Shown piece by piece: positions 3,996 to 6,488 of a stretch of 6,488 bases of DNA. A program made the translations under genes and the position numbers. Numbering within the stretch: position 1 is the first letter of the stretch; each line of letters starts with the position of its first letter. The notes beneath the pieces were generated by a model. That model made no database searches. It saw only the letters and a list, made by a program, of their open reading frames with translations, and was not told where the DNA came from. Source of the stretch: Actinomycetes bacterium (GTDB lineage Bacteria > Actinomycetota > Actinomycetes > Actinomycetales > Cellulomonadaceae); the NCBI GenBank assembly GCA_023430425.1, contig JAEZAR010000222.1:1-6488 (forward strand), read 5' to 3'.

Positions 3996-6391
3996 TGCGT
4001 CCCACCAAGCCCCGCGCCGTCGTCGTCCTCCTCGCCCTGCTGGGCGTGGCGGGCCTGGTGGGCGTCACCGGGCCCGCCGCCGCCGCGGCCGCCCCGCCCC
4101 CGCGGACCGTCCTGCGCGCGGCCGTCGACATGAGCCAGTTCAACCCCGGGAACCTCATCAGCGACTCGATCTTCTTCGACTCGGCGTCGATGGACGCGGC
4201 CGCCATCCAGGGCTTCCTCGAGCTGCGCAACCCCGCGTGCCGGCCCGGGTCGGACGGGACGCCCTGCCTGAAGGACTTCCGGCAGGACACCTGGACCCGG
4301 CCCGCGACCACCCGCTGCCCCGGCGAGTACGTGGGCGCGGCGAACGAGCGGGCGTCGGACATCATCGCCAAGGTCTCGCGGGCCTGCGGGGTCAACCCCC
4401 GCGTCATCCTCGTCACGCTCCAGAAGGAGCAGAGCCTGGTCACGGCGACCGGCACCAGCCTCCACGCCACCCGGTACCGCAGCGCCATGGGGTACGGCTG
4501 CCCGGACACCGCCGCCTGCGACGCCCAGTACTACGGCTTCTTCAACCAGGTGTACTCGGCCGCCTCGCAGTTCAAGAACTACGCGCAGAACCCGACCCGG
4601 TTCGCGCACCGCGCGGGGCTCGTCAACAACGTGCGCTTCCATCCCAACGCCGCCTGCGGCTCCTCGCCCGTGCTCATCCAGAACCAGGCGACGGCGGGGC
4701 TGTACAACTACACGCCGTACCAGCCGAACGCCGCGGCACTCGCGGCGACGCCGGGCGGGGCGACCGGGGCCGGGGCGGAGTGCGCCGCCTACGGCAACCG
4801 CAACTTCTGGTACTACTTCACGCTCTGGTTCGGCAAGACGACGGGGAGCACGCCGCTCGCGTTCCTCGACGCCGTCCGCCCGGGTGACCTGGCCGTCCAG
4901 GTCGCCGGGTGGACCTTCGACCCCGACACGAACGCGCCCATCCCCGTGCGCGTCACCGTCGACGGCCAGGTGCACACCTTCCTCGCCGACGGGCACCGGC
5001 CCGACGTCGACGCGGTCTTCCACACCGGGGTGAACCACGGCTTCGACCGGGCCGTGCCGGCGCCCGCCGGACCGCGCACCGTCTGCCTCGCCGCGCTCGA
5101 CCACGACGGGACGGCCCCCGCCGCGGACATGGGGTGCCACACGGTCGTCGTCCCGGCGCGCCCCATCGGCCACTTCGACACCCTGACCTCCACGCCGACG
5201 ACGGTGACCGCGACCGGCTGGGCGCTCGACCCCGACACGACGAGCCCGATCACGGTCCGGGTGACCCTCGACGGGGTCGCCCAGGAGCACACGGCGGACG
5301 CCGCGCGGCCCGACGTCGGCGCCGCCTTCGGCAAGGGCGACGCCCACGGGTTCTCCGTGACGCTGCCGGCGGCGGAGGGCCCGCACACCGTGTGCGTCGA
5401 GGCGCTGAAGGCCGCGCCGAGCCGGGACGTGCCGCTGGGCTGCCGGAGCGTCACGGTCGTCAACACCCCACCGTTCGGGTGGCTCGACGCCGTCACCGCC
5501 ACCCCGACGACGGTCACGGCCAGCGGGTGGGCGCTCGACCCCGACACCGCCGGTCCCGCGACGGTGCGCGTCCTGGTCGACGGCGTGCCGCACGAGGTCG
5601 CCGCCGACCGCCCCCGGCCCGACGTCGGGCGCGTCTTCGGCAAGGGCGACGACCGAGGCTGGTCGGCCACCGTGCCGGTGGCCGAGGGCCGCCACGAGGT
5701 CTGCGCCCAGGTCCTCGACACGACGAGCGGGGCCGCCACCGCGCTCGGGTGCCGGACCGTCACTGTCGTCAACGCCGCCCCCTTCGGCTTCTTCGACGCG
5801 CTCACGGGCACCGCCACCGCCCTCACCGCGAGCGGCTGGGCTCTCGACCCCGACACGAACGACCCCATCACGGTGCAGGTCAGCGTCGACGGGGTGGTCC
5901 ACCTGTTCACGGCCGACGGTCTGCGGCCGGACGTGGGCCGGGTGTTCGGCAGGGGCGACCGGCACGGCTTCAGCGCCACCGTCCCCGCCGGCCCCGGGAC
6001 CCACGAGGTCTGCGTCCGCGCGGTCAACACGCCGGCGGGCACGGACCCGCTCCTCGGCTGCCGGACCATCACCGTGTCGAACGCGGCGCCGTTCGGCTTC
6101 CTCGACTCGGCGACCACCGCCCCCGGGGCGGTCACGGTGAGCGGATGGGCCCTCGACCCGGACACCACGGCCCCGATCAACGTGCACGTGCTCGTCGACG
6201 GCGTGCCCCAGCAGTTCGTGGCGGACCGCCCGCGCCCCGACGTCGGCCGCGTCTTCGGCCTGGGCGACGCGCACGGGTACACCGTCACCGTGCCGGCGAC
6301 CCCCGGTGCCCGCACGGTGTGCGTCGTCGCGATCAACACCCCGACCGGACCCAACCCGCAGCTCGGCTGCCGGTCCGTCACCGTCCCCTGA
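3995..6391 (+). CDS. Secreted protein: Cys-rich lysozyme-like domain plus five 103-residue repeats; putative cell-wall hydrolase
   Basis: The protein is 798 residues from the GTG at 3995. This start gives a clean signal peptide: basic MRPTKPR, hydrophobic AVVVLLALLGVAGLVGV (8-24), and a likely cut in the alanine run near 30-33. Residues 45-285 form a domain common in actinobacterial secreted proteins. Its segments are FNPGNLISDSIFFD (49-62), SDIIAKVSRACGVNPRVILVTLQKEQSLVT (121-150), YRSAMGYGCPD (161-171), YYGFFNQVYSAASQFKNYA (179-197), NVRFHPNAACGSSPVLIQNQ (212-231) and YGNRNFWYYFTLWFG (266-280). The helix ending LQKEQSL resembles the catalytic-Glu helix of lysozyme-like transglycosylases, making E145 the candidate acid. 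That link is inferred by pattern, not proven. Eight cysteines (82, 91, 108, 131, 169, 175, 221, 263) suggest four disulfides and an extracellular site. Residues 288-798 hold the repeats. It overlaps the upstream gene by 1 nt. Surface adhesin is the main alternative. Confidence 0.85.
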   Translation: MRPTKPRAVVVLLALLGVAGLVGVTGPAAAAAAPPPRTVLRAAVDMSQFNPGNLISDSIFFDSASMDAAAIQGFLELRNPACRPGSDGTPCLKDFRQDTWTRPATTRCPGEYVGAANERASDIIAKVSRACGVNPRVILVTLQKEQSLVTATGTSLHATRYRSAMGYGCPDTAACDAQYYGFFNQVYSAASQFKNYAQNPTRFAHRAGLVNNVRFHPNAACGSSPVLIQNQATAGLYNYTPYQPNAAALAATPGGATGAGAECAAYGNRNFWYYFTLWFGKTTGSTPLAFLDAVRPGDLAVQVAGWTFDPDTNAPIPVRVTVDGQVHTFLADGHRPDVDAVFHTGVNHGFDRAVPAPAGPRTVCLAALDHDGTAPAADMGCHTVVVPARPIGHFDTLTSTPTTVTATGWALDPDTTSPITVRVTLDGVAQEHTADAARPDVGAAFGKGDAHGFSVTLPAAEGPHTVCVEALKAAPSRDVPLGCRSVTVVNTPPFGWLDAVTATPTTVTASGWALDPDTAGPATVRVLVDGVPHEVAADRPRPDVGRVFGKGDDRGWSATVPVAEGRHEVCAQVLDTTSGAATALGCRTVTVVNAAPFGFFDALTGTATALTASGWALDPDTNDPITVQVSVDGVVHLFTADGLRPDVGRVFGRGDRHGFSATVPAGPGTHEVCVRAVNTPAGTDPLLGCRTITVSNAAPFGFLDSATTAPGAVTVSGWALDPDTTAPINVHVLVDGVPQQFVADRPRPDVGRVFGLGDAHGYTVTVPATPGARTVCVVAINTPTGPNPQLGCRSVTVP
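4856..6388 (+). repeat. Five tandem 309-bp (103-residue) coding repeats
   Basis: The units start at 4856, 5165, 5474, 5783 and 6092 (protein residues 288, 391, 494, 597 and 700). The first four are exactly 309 bp and the last is 297 bp up to the stop. Each has the order [FIL]-x-[FHW]-[LF]-D, SGWALDPDT, VRVxVDG, RPDV, HGF/HGY/RGW, VC and GC. GW-x-x-DPDT, RPDV and the HGF site recur at intervals of exactly 103 residues. Two cysteines per unit (364/381, 467/483, 570/586, 673/689, 776/792) probably pair within the unit. The strand-rich pattern suggests a beta-sandwich. Unit 1 is the most diverged; units 3-5 share RPDVGRVFG. DNA identity is locally perfect: one 20-bp string occurs at 5219 and again 309 bp later at 5528. 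I have seen similar domains in other actinobacterial exported proteins, but know of no proven ligand. Confidence 0.92.
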
Positions 6392-6411
6392 CGGCCTGAC
6401 GGCCTGACGGC
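6388..6411 (+). repeat. Three copies of CTGACGGC carrying stops in all three frames
   Basis: CTGACGGC is repeated three times without gaps, beginning with the last base of the final sense codon. The 8-bp period puts TGA at 6389, 6397 and 6405, one in each reading frame. The first TGA is the natural stop of the repeat protein. Confidence 0.9.
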
Positions 6412-6433
6412 CCGCCCGGTCGCAGGTCGGCCG

Positions 6434-6448
6434 CCCCCGGCGCGGGGG
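6434..6448. terminator. Hairpin between convergent genes
   Basis: CCCCCG-GCG-CGGGGG gives a perfect 6-bp all-GC stem with a 3-nt loop. It lies 42 nt past the stop at 6391 and directly next to the stop of the minus-strand gene at 6449. It could serve as a bidirectional terminator. There is no T-tract, so this is tentative. Confidence 0.45.
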
Positions 6449-6488
6449 TCAGCCGGCGAGCACCTCGCCCGCCGCGGCGGCCCAGCGG
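6449..6488 (-). CDS. C-terminal end of a minus-strand gene (runs off the right edge)
   Basis: The minus strand reads RWAAAAGEVLAG and then TGA (6451-6449). This looks like a normal Ala-rich amphipathic C-terminal helix, with a hairpin just after the stop. It would be convergent with the repeat-protein gene. Only 12 codons are visible, so the product cannot be named and the call rests on plausibility and spacing. Confidence 0.4.
   Translation of the reverse strand, partial: RWAAAAGEVLAG

Noticed and set aside
3938..6274. Minus-strand 778-residue open frame antisense to the secreted repeat protein
   Set aside because: Its length comes from high GC and the 309-bp repeats. The plus-strand frame has a signal peptide and recognisable domains; this one has Arg/Val/Gly-rich sequence without any.
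4813..6381. Minus-strand 522-residue open frame with regular repeats
   Set aside because: Its repeat pattern merely mirrors the five coding repeats on the other strand. No start signals or domain are evident.

Overview
The window looks like chromosomal DNA from a high-GC actinobacterium. The sequence shows very high G+C, third-codon-position G/C, many GTG starts, a whiB-family gene and a TIGR03089-type gene. The gene content and style best fit the Micrococcales, perhaps Cellulomonas or a relative. That placement is inference. I see no transposase, integrase, tRNA, rRNA or CRISPR array, so this reads as core to semi-core chromosome and not as a mobile region.

Layout from left to right. (1) Positions 1-360, minus strand: the first 120 residues of a family 2 glycosyltransferase that runs off the left edge. 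(2) 458-784, minus: a WhiB-family iron-sulfur regulator of the WhiB/WhmD (WhiB2) type. A GC-rich hairpin follows it, and a near-consensus promoter lies about 180 nt upstream of its start. (3) 785-1172: a divergent control region holding that promoter, a 10-bp palindrome inside it, and an 18-bp inverted repeat farther upstream. (4) 1173-1967, plus: a TIGR03089-type protein, apparently expressed from a leaderless promoter. (5) 1964-3160, minus: mannose-6-phosphate isomerase (manA), which meets the previous gene tail to tail with the two stop codons sharing CTAG. (6) 3161-3416: a second divergent region dominated by an 8-unit tandem array of C5G2-3T, which is G-tract rich on the manA sense strand. 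(7) 3417-3995 and 3995-6391, plus: a two-gene unit with a 1-nt stop/start overlap. It encodes a membrane-anchored protein with a probable beta-sandwich domain and a large secreted protein. The secreted protein has an N-terminal Cys-rich, lysozyme-like domain and five tandem 103-residue repeats. (8) 6392-6488: tandem stop codons, a hairpin, and the last 12 codons of a minus-strand gene.

The common theme is the cell surface. ManA supplies mannose-6-phosphate or fructose-6-phosphate for nucleotide-sugar and glycan synthesis. The glycosyltransferase would use activated sugars. The WhiB/WhmD type controls septation and division in studied actinobacteria. The two-gene unit at 3417-6391 looks like an exported cell-wall module. 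The least characterised part, and the best candidate for new biology, is that module. Next come the manA upstream array, which occupies the place of the -35 element, and the palindromes around the whiB promoter.
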